Below, in pieces: positions 25,565 through 39,344 of a stretch of DNA of 64,000 bases (its first letter is position 1; every line of letters starts with the position of its first letter). The translations under genes and the position numbers were made by a program. Below the pieces are notes generated by a model. The model was not told the origin of the DNA. It saw only the letters and a list, made by a program, of their open reading frames with translations, and did no database searches. Origin of the DNA: Coffea arabica (taxonomy: Eukaryota > Streptophyta > Magnoliopsida > Gentianales > Rubiaceae); NCBI RefSeq assembly GCF_036785885.1, contig NC_092323.1:1652501-1716500 (forward strand). The letters run 5' to 3'.

Positions 25565-25854
25565 TGCGTTTGATAAAATTGAAGCCTGATATTTGAAATT
25601 TGAAATTTAAAATCCAAAATCTGAATGAATTAAATTATTGAATTGTTAAGTACTAAATTGAATACATTTACATATACATCACATTAAGTGATAAGTAAAT
25701 ATTTTATCATTTATTTTTTACAACAACTTTTATCGAGAAAATTCAGTACCATATTAATTTAGATGTTCAATTTTTTTATCATCAAACGCATCTGACCATG
25801 TTAAAATTTGACTCCATTAAGTTTAAGTGTTAAATTGAATTATCAAATAAAACT
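25565..25854. repeat. Dispersed MITE-like repeat, copy A
   Basis: It begins GCGTTTGATAAAATTGAA and ends with the partly complementary TTGAATTATCAAATAAAAC, giving short imperfect inverted ends. A diverged full-length relative lies at 50619-50890. The GTTTGATAA termini resemble Tourist-type (PIF/Harbinger) MITEs, but no three-base target duplication was verified. Confidence 0.55.
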
Positions 25855-27279
25855 TTCCTCACATTCAAGGAACAAATTGAGGCATTTTGCTACTTGAGAG
25901 GATCAAAATCAAAATGAGACACCTTACAGTTTGATGGATCAAATGAGACGTTAGCAGACTTCGAAGGATCGAATGAAAGCAACCAACCACATTACGTTAC
26001 TTCATCTTATGAGGCACGGCCCTGACATGTAGCCATGGAAATTACTTTATAGCCTCCTCTTTGTTTTTTATTTCAATTGTTCCACCTGCAGAAATAAATA
26101 ATTGCTACTGTCAAGAGTACACTACTATTACTTCAGGTTCTTCTTCTATTTTAGAAACTCGCCCTAGACAGATTTATCAAATTGTAGCTTGCGCCAGTTG
26201 CATCTCCTTCCCTCCGTTTTCTTTACAAGGACGACTAAAGGGAGAGTTTAGGACCCGCCCTCCCTTCTCTCCCCCTCCCCCTCCCCCTCTTGATACAGGC
26301 CTAATACTTTGACAAGAGCTCAAAAGTTCATCTTAACATTCCATTTACTTAGCTCTGAACTAATTTAGGATCAAGAATCACAATAGATTCGTAACATTTC
26401 CATAACACAACTCAAAAGCTGAACACCATTACTGCGTACTATGAACTAGTAAGAACATCCTCGTCACAATTATCAATCAACCCATGAAATAGGTCATCGC
26501 AGGTCTCCAACTTCTCCATTTGTGGCAGGCGAATGCAGCCTCACTGCCTAAGGTGGAAATCAAGATCTGGGAACTCCTTTTCCCCAGCCTGAGGCAGTTA
26601 CAAACCAATATCTCCGTCACAATTCCATGCATCAACCTGCTGCGATGATGACGTCTAATTCCATCAAAAAAACAAACGTATAACAAGCTTCTCAAGTCTG
26701 TAGAGTAAATAGCTTTCTTTGAGATATTTTGGCAGGTAGCGGCTGCAACATCTGCAAACAGTTCCTTACACCTGAATAAAGGGGTACTTCATTAACGAGT
26801 TTTGAGTGTTATCAAAGTATGACACTTTTAAGTTTTAACCTATAAGGTTTCACAGAAATGGGCTCCAGACAAATATAGGCTGAAACTGAAATGACTTCTT
26901 AGATCAACTCAGAACTCCAGGACACTGTGGTGCAGTTACTTACTTGGACGCAAGTCACTTCTTGCTACTCTGTTAAAAAAGGCTCTGCAATAAGTATCTA
27001 CTTTTGTTTGCATATTTTATTTATCAATACTTCTATGCATGCAAAGACAGTCAATTGATAGATGATTCGTCATAAAGAGCACGGTCACCATATTTTCCAC
27101 TCAAACAGACCTTTTAAAATTTAACAGGGACATACTGAGAAAAACTTCTGCATATAGCAAAGTGTGTACGATGAAAAGCAGTAAGAAGTGGTATAATAAT
27201 TAGCAAGGTAAAACAATAAGGAACAAAAATACATATGGACTAACCCAAAGTTAATGGCAGTGACAAAAGGTCTTGGAGA

Positions 27280-29592
27280 TTAAAATGGTCTAGCGGCTGC
27301 TTCCATCATCTTTTTAAGTCTCATTAGTTTTTGGAGCTCCTTGAGAACCTAAATTATGACATAGCTCAGTAAAATATGTATTAAACCAATGCAATCATTG
27401 TCTGTTCAACAGATTACCCCATCAGGATGCGAGTTGACTGAACCCAGCACCTCCACGTTGGTCATCAGTGTCAATCAACAGGAATTAGAAAGAACATACC
27501 TCTAAAGCCATATCTTCAACTGTTACTTCAACCAGGTCCTTGTAACCGAAATTAGATGCTACTTCTGCAGGAAAAAAAGCGCTTTTAGAAGCATGAGAGA
27601 GTGGACCTCTAGAATAAATGAGCAGGAAATACTTGGATCGTGAATTACTTGGGAGCGAAACAGTTGAATCAGCTGCAGTATATCCACTCCGGCTTCTTTC
27701 ATACAGTTCAGTCAGCTGAGTCAAAATCTGCCAAATTCACAAGTACCATTAGCTACAATATAGGAGGTTGAAAAGAGATTTATTTCGTTAGTTAACTGTA
27801 ACATCTGTCCTTATTCGCAGCATATACTGTGAGCCTGAGTTTATTTTAGCACTGAAGTGGAAGTGATGGACCTCAGAATAAGATCCAGAAACTGTGAGGT
27901 CAGATGCAGGAAGTTGAATATCATTTTCCATGACCTCCCTGGCTACCATGTCTAGAGGGACATCAATCCATATTGAAATTCCATGTCTCAAGTGTGCCCT
28001 ACACGATCATTTGAAAGAGGATGATATCAGGAAAAGTTGCAAATAGGATGTTATTTGAGAAGAAACTTAACTGCAAAATGAGTTTCGTACAGATTGGCTG
28101 CACACTGAACAGTGCCATTTCCAGCAGAAACCACAAGACGGCCCATGGAGGACAGCTGCTTCAGTACCTCTGTCTGCCGTTGCAGCCAAAGAGTTTTTGG
28201 TCAAAGTGTTACTTTGGGCCTCCAAGCAACAAAACTCAACAGGGGGGGAAAAGAATGTAAAATAGCGGAAGCTAAGCTAGGTAAACTGTATAGGCAGCCT
28301 GATCAAGAGAGCAGAATGCAGGAGTGACCAACCTCAGATTCACGGAAACCCTTCTCATCCCGCTGGAAAACTAATCTAGCAGCAGATTTTCCACCGGCAG
28401 CCGCTTCAATCAAATCATCACTACAATAGAAGTGGAAGCAGAGGAACAGCATGTCAGCAATGGGGCTCCTTATAGCATCAGGAGATGCAGCATATGGAAC
28501 TTTTACTAAACCCAATTGATCGGAAAAAGAGGAGCGGCAAAATTTATAAAGGATATCACCTGTCAAAGTAATAGTATCGCAGTGCCTCAGCAAGAAGTTT
28601 CCCCAAGTTGGATTTGATGGAACAGTTTATCCCTATTGTCAATGCCAACGAATAATTCAATATAAAAATTTAAGGAGGAGGGAGGCGAAGGAGAACAAAA
28701 TGAGACATAAAAGGTTCATAATCTTGATCGCGAGCTAAAGGTCAGCACTAATTAGTAACCTCACCTACAAGAAATACAGAAGTTCCTTTCAAATCGGGAG
28801 ATATCTCAGCTGCCCTCTTCTGCATTCAACATGGAAGAGTCAAAATAGCAAAACTGAAGTTAATGGAGAGGGGAAATATTATTAGTACACAAGCATTCGC
28901 TGGAGCAGATCACAATCTGTAACAAAAAGGGGCGAAGGAAAACACAGATAATAATAAATAACCACACAACATGGAACCGTATCTTGCAGCGGACAAACGA
29001 CAGAAATAGAGGCATTTAAGTTCAAAATTGACCACCAAAAGGGAAGGAAGGGAAAAGAGTTTTCACCTCTCACCCACCTTAAGTGTTAGTGAAGGATCAG
29101 CCTCAGCAACACTCTTAAGCTCCTCCGCATCTTCACAGTTAACATTTAATTACTAAGAATCAGAAATTATGTTTGTTTATTAAGGACTGAGTAAACAGAA
29201 TCAAAAAGAAATTAACGTTGGTAGCACAGTATCAAAAGACAGCGAGCAGTTTGTAATGGATTTCAGACAATACCAGAAGAAGAAGTAGTATCATCCAGGA
29301 GGGCTCGGGAAAGGGTGAGGGGCTCTTTAGCTACAGACGACAAGATTGAAGTGGGAAGAGCGGACGGTCTTTGAAGCCGACAATTCCTGTTGTTGAACTG
29401 ATAAGTAGTAGTAGTAGTAAATGGCGATGAGAGGCCTCCATCATAGCCAAAGCCAAAGCCAAAAGGGGAGTGAGATTCCAAAGCAGGCGGCTGCGCTCGG
29501 GGTCGAACCAAATAATTCGTTGTGCCCCAGCTCCCTCCCGCCTGTGTTATCTCCGTCATCATATTCTTCATCGTCATATCCTCAAACTTCAA
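27280..29592 (-). CDS. SKL1: Shikimate kinase-like protein 1, chloroplastic
   Basis: Ten coding exons, from the 5' end: 29274-29592, 29078-29130, 28765-28819, 28560-28632, 28333-28420, 28091-28173, 27872-27998, 27649-27727, 27500-27564, 27280-27348. All splice at GT-AG in frame, for 336 residues from the ATG at 29592; later ATGs near the start are possible. A Ser/Thr-rich N terminus fits a plastid transit peptide. The kinase-like core begins KGTSVFLVGINCSIKSNLGK, where the phosphate-binding loop (residues about 143-150) lacks the second glycine of the shikimate kinase GxxxxGK[ST] motif. RHGISIWIDVPLD and the ending MEAAARPF match plant SKL1. In Arabidopsis SKL1 lacks shikimate kinase activity and is needed for chloroplast biogenesis. 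That role is inferred here. Confidence 0.9.
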
Positions 29593-31101
29593 TATAACAC
29601 ACTCTCACTCCACCACTTTTACCGTAAAATATACTCCCACTTCTTACCATTATCCCCTTCTTTTCTTTGGAATGCTGAGTTTTTTTTTTTTCCTTTTTCT
29701 AATAAATATTTATGAACACGTTTTTTTTTCAACTTTTTAAATACTTGAAGGGCTAAAGCGAGACATGTTTTATATTTAAATGGGACTGGTATTATATTTT
29801 GGGGACTAAAATAAAATCTTTTTTTTCAACTTTTTAAACACTTCAAGGACTAAAGCGAGACAAGTTTTATATTTAAATGGGACTAGTATTATATTTTGGG
29901 GACTAAAATGAAATAGATTTCACGTGAGCGGAACAAATTTATAGTGCTTCAAAGGACTCGAATATTCTAGTTTTGAAGTTTAATACTACTAATTAAAACA
30001 GGAATTCAAAATGTAGTATAGCATAGTTGAAGGGTACAAAATGTGAGAGGTTCAATAAAGTACGTTTAAACACAATAACCATTCTACGCTTGTCTTACTA
30101 AATTTCTATTAGTATAAACCATGCTCCTCCTCCTCCTCCTCGTTACAACTTACAATCAATCACAGAATGAGAAAGTTGGCTTGTTGGATTCATTCTCCAT
30201 TCACATGCTCGACGATCGGAAGAGTACAACCACACTTTACTTTAGTTTTCTTTTCCTCATCATCAAAAACACATCCATGGTAATGGTATGCTTTCACTTG
30301 CCAAAAATAAATCCTCCTTTCTTTCTTTTTTTCTTTTTTTTTTTTTTTGAAAAACTCCATTCATGACATCCATATTTCTTCCCATCTTCGACTAGAACAT
30401 ATGATACAACACTACAAGTCAAAATTTCGATAGACGAGTTCTCTAGTTTAGACTTTGAAAGAATTGGAGAAAAATCAGATATAAACTACAGTAGTCAATC
30501 TGCATATTTACACCCCCTCGGCCAGGCGCAGCAAGTAAGATGCAGAGTCCGCCCAATGAAATCCAAAGTGGACGTCGGGCATCAGCTGATTCCTGCAAAT
30601 ATTGAAGTTCACAGTTAGGATTTTCAATTTCGTTTTAACGAGGACGCCTGCCATATTCAACAACAATAACCAAATCAGAATCCTACAACCCTAACCCCAA
30701 AAAAAAAACAAATTAGGAATTAGATTTTATTTCCAAATTTTGCACGCCATAACCAGGTGTTTGGCAGGCACTATTTCCAACATTCTAGAGCCTCAAATCA
30801 AAGTTACATTTGATCCAATATCGCTTAACACCGAGTCACTGCTTTCCATCGTGTAGCTTATCCATCTGAAACCCCTAAAGATACTGTAGCTGGTTCAAGA
30901 CCAGAGTTGATTACTAGAAGATTTCCCTTCATATAATAAGATCGATCGCTACCATAGGTTATAGCCCAACTACCCACAATCATCTCCCCTCTCTATCTCT
31001 CTCCACACTCCCTCAATCCACAGGTCAAGAATCCATTGATTCAGGAAATACCATGGCCGATTCAACATCATCTAATAACATTCATTTCATTAAATTACCT
31101 C
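29593..31101. other. SKL1 5' flank and BAR-gene 3' flank
   Basis: The SKL1 promoter should lie just right of 29592 and the 3' untranslated region of the BAR gene left of 31102. A 97-base tandem duplication and T runs lie between them. No other gene was seen. Confidence 0.45.
29730..29914. repeat. Two-copy 97-bp tandem duplication
   Basis: The segment starting CAACTTTTTAAATACTTGAA at 29730 is repeated at 29827 with a few substitutions. Both copies contain GGGGACTAAAAT and end in T runs, so the unit may be a retroposed or degraded repeat. It lies about 140 bases upstream of the SKL1 start, in its likely promoter. Confidence 0.8.
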
Positions 31102-34100
31102 TTATCTGCCTGGATTGGAGGCTAGTTCAGATACAACAGCCGTTGACTTCACATTAGATAAGGAAAGTGGTGTTAATGGAGGAGAAGGCACTCCAGCCTT
31201 TTCTTTCATCTCAGGGGATTCCATCAACTTGGAAACATGAAATACAGCTACTCTATGATCGCTTGATGGTATGGAGAAACTTCGAGGAACAGTCAGAGGA
31301 GGAGGGGGAAGTGGAGATCCTGCATTAGATGCCAGCACAAAACTCCGATTTGTCGGCGAGACTTCCCGATTTCTGTTAATTAGAGGGGCAGAGTGCCCAA
31401 TAACACCAGAAGAACTTGCTGGTTTGCTGGCTAAAGAACCAGGAGGACGAGGCAGCTCGTGAAGCTCACTTATTTTAGGTGAAGACACATGAGGAGGTGA
31501 AACACTCTGAGGCACATTTATAGCTGAAGGCGGCTGGGAGGTTGAAACTCTAGAAACCAGTCCAGATACTGCTTGTGGCAGTTCACTAGGGCCAATGGGC
31601 CCACTGCTAGATAACAAAGGTTTGCTAGATGATGGCTTACTCAGCAATGGACCAGAGAGAGCCTGTCGTTCAATTTTTTTGGCATCATAGTTTGTATCAG
31701 ATTGTGGGAGTGAAGCTCCTTCTGCTAAAGGGGACGGGAGTGGAATGGAGGGACTATTTTGGTCACTCTCTTTTATGGCAGCCTGTGTTTTGGAGGCTGT
31801 GCGCATTGCCAAGTTATCTACCATTAATTTCCTGTGCTTCTCAGCATCAAGTGGTGATGAATGCCACACATTGTTGGCGCTTCCACTAACACTAGCAGTA
31901 CTTGAATGGACAGCGTAACTGCTTGTCCTTGAATTTAAACTCCTTGCATCTGAAGGAGTTGGTAGCGCATATGCATGAAATTTCTGGACTGGTGTCTGCA
32001 TTTCTTTAAACTTTTCAGATGGATCAAACTTCCCAGCATATATTGGAGCGGAAAAACTGCTTATTCGAGGCTTCCTGCTAAAACCCTGCTCCCCTTTCTT
32101 TCTCCGAAAATTGATCTGTATATAGAACATATTATAAGTTGAACAAAGCCAGAAATTAATAACAGACCTCACCAACAGTAACCCTTAAAGAAAAATTAAT
32201 GATTTAGCAAGTGACACAAAAAAGAAAGCATTAAATCAGAAACTTCTACCATGTTGATCAGATATTTGCAAGAGATGTATTACATTTCATTAACTCAACC
32301 ATGCAGAGCTAAAGTTAATACCAAAAGATGGTGTCTTTATCAGAATTTCCTTAGTTTTTTCTTGATGGCGAGATCTGTTCTACAGAAGTAGATCTTTGTA
32401 CCTCTAGATCATCAAATTCTGAAACCTGTGCAATTGGAGCATCTGCCTGGACTACTTCCACCTGTAAAATCAACAGAAATGCCAAAAAGAGGAAATCAGA
32501 AGTGGTGATCAATTACATTGATAAGGTCCTCAGCAAGAAACAGAATGACTGTCAGAGGGCAGCATCTGACAAACAACACTAATGACAATGATCATCGAAC
32601 ATTCATGTGAAAATGTAGCTTGGAAGTACTAAACTTCCAGAAGAATGTCCAACCCCTGCTTAGAGATTACTTGCAGAGGCAATTTACTCTCAAGAAGTTA
32701 ACAAATTAGGAAATGAAACATGTGCAGTAGCAAGATAATTATCTATTTATAAACAAAATGCTATGATTTTCTCTCTTCTTCAGATACCAAGAATTAATTT
32801 AGTGGCTTTCAATGAAAAATGAAAAAGTAAGTTGAGGCGTTGTCACATTCAGAATGTACACAAGTTGCAAAACAGGCAAACCAACAAATTACTGTTCTGA
32901 ATTACTTCATTATTTAGCATAAAAAAATGGCCAGTACTTAACTCGTTGTTTGTTTTGCTTCATCTATTCCTTGCAGACAAATTTTACCGAGTAAAACAAA
33001 ATGGAAAGAAATACAACATGAAACATAATGGACGTCTAAACACCTTGCTACCTAATATGTTTTTTCACACCAAATATGTTTCCAAGCATGAAAAGACCTG
33101 CAGATTGTATAAGCTAATAAACTGCCTAGTAAAATTCCTAACAGCAGTCAAATCGGAAAAATGCCCACTAGAAATCCTTAATGCTCCAAACTTACCTCCA
33201 TTGAGTTCCTTGATGTGCTAGGATTTTCCTGTTCTTGCTTAAACTCTAAGTTGTCAAAACTCAATTCTCCATCACAATTAGTATCATCACTGTTAACTCC
33301 ATCCTCCCGATATTCTGCATCCTCTAACTCACTCAGTTGGTAATCAATGTGTTGCTTTTGAGCAACATTTCTCATGTAGGGCTCAACTGCGGCAAGAGAT
33401 TTAAGTCCTCTACGGAAAAAAATCAACTGTTTCCAAAAAATTTATGGACGGTACAAAGAAAAAGGGACAAGCAGCTAATTAATGAACTTAAAGTCAAAAA
33501 AAAAAAAAGGAAGAAGAAGAAGCTTAAGCAGAATCATGAAACTAGAAGGTTACCTGTGCTGCATGGTGACGAGCAGCTTGCGTTAAAAGACTGCGGCACT
33601 GACCTTGCTTCAAGGATTCTACACGAAAAACACATAGCCTTGCCACTTCATCATAATCTTCACGAGCTGCTTGTACTTGCTCTGACGTAAAACTTTCTCC
33701 TTTTCCACCTTTAGACTTTCCTTTTTCACTATGTCGTGCCACCATGTGTTCATATATGCTCCTGATCATTAAGCATGGAAAAGAATAAGATAATGCTCAA
33801 AGAAGTAAGATAAATATCAGAAGGTAAATCCATTTAAAAGCTTTACCTTTTTTCATCACACTGCTGTTTCATCTCCTGCACCAGAAAAAATATCAAAATA
33901 AAATGAGAATAATAGGCAGGCATAAATCCTTTCTCCAAACTCATATACGACTAAATTTGCAGGACAAGAACTGCTGAGATTCAACATTTTGACGAGAACC
34001 ATGTTAGATGAAATTGCAAACAACCACCACTAAACTGTCTTGAAATCAAAGGAAAAAAACTGCAAAATAACCAAAATGAAGCAGGCTGCAATCAATTATA

Positions 34101-37100
34101 GAGATCTACACACAAACCTCCACTTTCCGCAGCTCAGAAAGAAGAGACTCTGATGGGTTCGTGATAGTCAGGATTACGTGAGAACGCTGAATAGCAGAGA
34201 ACAGTGTTACAAACGGGTTAAAGTAGATAATACAGAGTGAGACCCTGAGACCCCACCCCCACAAGTGCAAAAAAAAAGAAAAAAAGGAACTTACATAGCC
34301 ATCAACAAGTTTCTGGAGTTCCAGCTGTACTTTTCCCAGTATTGACAATGCTCTGCCTGCATCAACTAGAAAATCAGCCATGGTTGAAAATCTTGCTTTC
34401 ACATTTTTCAGTACCACCCATAAATTTCTTTTAGCTGGTAAGGCAATGGCATTGAACAAATAAGTACATGCAAATGGATAACAATTGACCAGAGAAAAAA
34501 GGTCAAGAAAAGGGGAGCAGATGAAAGTCAAGAAAAGAAACAGAAAATGCTTCAGCCTCTGCAAGACATACAAACATCCTGAACAATTTAACACATCAAA
34601 ATGACATTAAGATGGTTGATGAAGTTCTAAATATATTTTTGAGAAGAGCAGCAGATGATAATCAGCAATCTCTGAAAGAACTGTGCAACTAGTGGTAGAG
34701 ATAAAAAGTGATTGCAATGATTGAATATAAAAAAACCGAATCAAAAAACTCCCCAACACATGCAAAGATGGCTACAAATATTCTGGAAGATTTCTTCAAC
34801 GTAACATGCAGTGCCAATGGTTAGTATTTTGCAATTCCCACCAACCCAACAAAAAACAAGAAAGAAGATTACACTACCATTGTTGTTTGACAGCATATTC
34901 CCAGAAAAACCATTAAAATCAGAAGTATCACCTTTCTAGTTTCACATGTAAGCTGTTTAGAAGTACCACCAGCTACATCATGAGCAGTTCACAACTTGCA
35001 AGTTTTTCATTAACTAACTAACTGCACATTTGAAGGAAATGTAGACACATAAAAAACCCAAAACTGATTCTCAGGGCATTCCATCTCTTCCATCTGTATA
35101 CGAGGGGCAAGCAAATAAATCAAGCAACAAAAGCACTTACACCACCAGATGAAACAAAAATGTAGTGCAACAATGGGATCAACGTTAATGTAGGCAGCAT
35201 AATTAAACTACCTAAAATCCGAACATTCAAGTAACATGCTTCCAGCAGGGTGCATTTGGTTTCTGGTATAAACTAAAGTGGTTACCAAACAACATTGAAA
35301 TCAGTTCCTTACCACATTCTCCGTCACTGTTGAATGCAGTCCTCTCCAGTAGACAGTTACCCATTTCCAGCAAAGACTCTGAAAATTCTGCAAGTGGACA
35401 GGTTTTATATTGGTAAGCGCTTTCATGTGGAATGTAACTAATTGATAGAAGACTCAAATTGCAGTAATCACTCATCCAACTCATGTTGTATCATAAAAAC
35501 TTTTAATGTCAAAGATGTAACATGAGCTAAATGAAGAGGAAATTGTCATTTACTTGAATTATTACACGTAAGAGTTTAGCTTTTTCCTTTCAATAAGAAG
35601 AAAGACATGCAAAGCCCAGTGCACCATGTTGTATGAACCACAGAAAATAAGACTTCATCTGAGTGTCACTAGAAGGAACAAAGAAAAATAGGTGGAGCTA
35701 GTTAAAATGCAAGAAAAAGATAAAGCAAGATCATTGGAGAAACAAAAATAACAGTAAATTGAAGGCAATCATGGAAAGAAAATTTAGCTAACTGATGTGT
35801 ATCCTTCAAACGTGGATTTTCTTAAAATTGGACAAAGGAAGCACTATTTGTTAATTCCTACTTCCCAGTGATAACAAACGTACGAGGCATCCTTAATGGA
35901 AATTGATAAATCATGTTGATAGGAGATAAAGTTCTCTTGTTCCTCCCAAAGGTAACTTGGAGAGAAACAAATAATTCTATCCAGAGACTAGATAAAGCAA
36001 GTACCATAAGCACTATTTGTGGTTGCAGCAGCTGCAGAAAGAAAACTATCACAGCAATCCCTCATGTCTTTCATATCCTGCAAAAAGAGAAAATAAACAA
36101 ATAACCATATTGATGCAAGAGAATGAATGTTGACGGATAGGAAGACTAGAATGTCTCATACTGAAGATAGGTTCTAGGATCTCATATTGTAAATGCATTG
36201 GCCTAGCCAGTTCACACAGCTTTAGCTAATTACGCAAGAGTTAATTTATTTGACATCATGCATCCAAAATGTTACTGAACTTAGACAAAATGTTACAGAG
36301 TTGAAGTTCAAAATCCACGTGAATAGGAAGGGAGACTATATATAGTTCTTGTGTAAAATTGGAAACCTAGGGCTCCAACTTCTTGAAGCACTAAATCTTT
36401 TGCTTGTTCCAATTCTAAAGCTCATTTTAGAAAGCTTTTCTCCTTGCTGTTTCCTTCAAAGAAATATAACACAACACTGTCTTCTAAGGTACCATTCATT
36501 CTAATCGCCAAGTCTCAATAAAGAAACCAACGGCATAAAAACACACTGATAGTACTTTACATGAGATTGTAACGACGTATTTTATGTATTCCAGACCTCA
36601 CTAATAAATGTCTCATCTTCACTTGCTCTTTCACATCTTCATGCACATATGCACATACAGAACTTGTAATGGGAATTTAACTACTATAACCCAAAAAAAA
36701 AAAAGGCTTGGTTATTGGAGAGCTTTTTATGACTATGCATCAAGTCCAGGTGTATTAGCAAGTAACGTGGACTATTTTCGGATGCCTCTTTCTTTTTTTT
36801 TTTTATTAAATCCCGGAGTAATCTCAAAAAGCCCCAGCTGGATACGGATGCAGTAATATTGATATTTACCAGGGAAAAAAAAAAGAAAATCTTGAAATCT
36901 GGGCAACGGGATTAGAAATTCCAACCCCCCCTCGCCCCCCAAACACAAAAACACTCACAGAGGAAGGGGAAAATATAAGCAAAAGAGGAGCATCGAACTT
37001 GAAATATTTCCCGAAGTCCTAACCTAAAGCCTAAAAGTCTCAAGGAGGATATTTATATCATAATCCTTCGCCGAGGGAAGAAATTTCAAAAACAATACTA

Positions 37101-37464
37101 GGAAAGTCAGCAAAAGTGGTGGCGGAGACAGATGATATGATAGTCGAAGACCTTGAAAAAAAAAAAAAAGGTAAGGATGATATGACCATAGTGTTTAGGA
37201 GTTTAAAAAAAAAATTAAAGTTATACGAAAGTAGGAATTAAAATCGGAGGAGCCCTAACAATGGCTAATGAATATATGAGATAAAAGAGGACTAGAGAGA
37301 GAGAGAGAGAGAGAGAGAAGTAGAAATATAGAAAGGAAATGGACCTGAGAAGCCTGGGCGAGCGCATCGGAATGCGCCAGGGATTGGTGATCCTTGTTAT
37401 CCTTGGCATGGTGGGTCTTTTGCAGTGTAAATCTTTTGAGCTGCTTCCCCAACGATGACTTCAT
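31102..37464 (-). CDS. BAR-domain, Pro/Ser-rich protein (At2g33490/At3g26910-like 'hydroxyproline-rich glycoprotein family')
   Basis: Ten coding exons, from the 5' end: 37345-37464, 36005-36077, 35313-35387, 34295-34356, 34118-34186, 33847-33875, 33554-33761, 33196-33426, 32402-32461, 31102-32115. They encode 646 residues in frame; the plant homologue I recall is about 620. The N-terminal half is helical and matches the plant BAR region (SLLEMGNCLLERTAFNSDGE, SLLTQAARHHAAQ). The C-terminal half is Ser/Pro-rich with the family blocks YALPTPSD, KISELHELPRPPG and PSPPLTPLSL. Despite the database name there is no signal peptide, so a cytosolic membrane-curvature role is more likely than a wall glycoprotein. 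Exon 6 is only 29 bases. The donor of exon 9 (GAG|GTACAAAG) was chosen by consensus; without splicing there the frame stops after 16 more residues. Confidence 0.88.
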
Positions 37465-39291
37465 TGCTGCTAATTATCCTCTCCCTCCCTAACTTCCTAC
37501 TGCTAATAATCAACAATCACTCTCCCTCCCCGGATTCTTATTATTTTGCCTGTTCTAATAAAAGCAATAATAATATCAGTCAGTCCAATCAGAGAGAGAG
37601 AGAGAGAGAATTCTATTCCTGTATGAAAGCAGTAGTGCAGTAATCTTGAATTATTCTCGACTTTGGTATCGTTGCAGCAGCGGATCCCCAGCCCAGCAGC
37701 AGCAGCAGCGGCAGCAGTAGCCTATAGAAGAAAGAAGAAAGAAGATATTCATCCAAATCTACCACTCCTAATTCCCAACTTAAAAATTTAATTCCCAACT
37801 TAAAAAGACGTACTCTAATTGAAACTAGGAATTGGGGGAAAACCAAAATAAGACGGGTGAGGGCCGGGCCGGGGGTTGCAGACCAGACGATCCAAGGGGG
37901 GCAAAAATGAGTTGAGGGGCAGCTAAACTAAACTAAACTAAACTAACTAGGACGGGACGGGTTGACAAATCTTATCACAAACCTTTACGCGCCGCAGTGT
38001 GAAGTAAAGGGCAACTCCTCGCTTCCTCTTCTCTCTTTTCTCATTTCACTGGTCAAACCATATCGTTTTCAGTCCTCACAACTTACACCACCTCCTCCTT
38101 CTTCTTCTTCTTCCCCCTCCCCCACAATTACCATCAAAACTCCCTCGTCAGTTGTCACCGCGCCTGTCCGTCCCAGTGAGAGTTTGAAACCTAACTCGTT
38201 CATTGACCCAAAAATAATTCTTGGGCCGACCATAAAAAAAAAATATTTTTGATCCATGATGTCATAATTATTTAGTAATATAAATTACATATATTAAATA
38301 TTTAAACTGTGAAAGAGGATAAAAAGAAAATAGAAAAGGAAGGATAATAAAGCACCATAAAATAACAATTCAAGGAGGACATGGAACATCTGCACATATA
38401 TTTTTATTACCCAAAATTTGTTATTACTGCTACTAATTATATCAAGTTGCAGTAGAGAAACTACTTTATTTTAACACAAATCTTGAATTTTCTCTTCTTT
38501 TTTTTTTTTTTGTTATCTTTGACAAGCGAAATTCTTGTCCTATGCATTAGTAAATATTCTCCATTATCCCAACATTGATATTTAAAATGTTAGTAGATTT
38601 TCGGAATTTGAAGTTTAAGCATTCATTTGCTTCATTTACGACGAATAATAGAAAAAAAAAATCAATTTTTTAAGAGAAAAGAAATGGATTGGATGGTTAG
38701 GAGGAGGAGGAGCGCAATTGAGAGATGCTACGCAATTTTTTAGCCAATCATCCATCTTTAAAGGTGGTTGGGCAAATGTGCCGCTTTACTTCTTCATGCC
38801 CTGCCCTGCCTGGCTTGTCTGCCATTCTATCGTATGCAGCATAAGTTACAAAGGGGTTTCATTATTTAGGAACAGCCACAAACTTCCAACTTTGTGGCAA
38901 AATTATAGGGCCTGAGGGACGGTGCGTTGCCGTCAATCAACACTTGTTCTCATCTTCTTCTAGGAAAAGGGTCAGGTTCCATATTGCACAGAACTCACTG
39001 GAAATTCACACACCCTTTTAGTAGATACTTGAGTACTGTAGTAGGAATTCGATGAAGAGCTTCCAGGAGTGCACATTTACCATGAAGCAAATCAATGGGC
39101 GGATGGATATGCAAAACCAATGGAAACCTCTCTTTTGGTCTCTGTTTTTTGGCAGCTGCCCGCCCATCTCCCGTAGAACCTTTCGCTAGAATGATTGTGA
39201 AGGAATTTAATTTGTTTCCGTCGAGTTGTTGTTTCTTGCGATTGAACTCACTCTAGCTACTAAGTTATTCTGTGGTTTAGTCTCCTTTTAG

Positions 39292-39344
<53 letters not shown>

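Larger units (their letters stand above)
21815..27279. other. Atos 5' region and intergenic DNA up to SKL1
   Basis: The Atos leader and promoter should lie between 21815 and about 23150, possibly with a leader intron that I could not fix. A 32-base tandem duplication (TAAGTTTGATGATTC...) lies at about 22882-22937. Beyond lie T runs, the long inverted repeat at 23840-24745, degraded AT-rich repeats at 24880-26000 and a dispersed repeat at 25565-25854. The right end should include the SKL1 3' untranslated region. No additional gene is supported. Confidence 0.45.
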
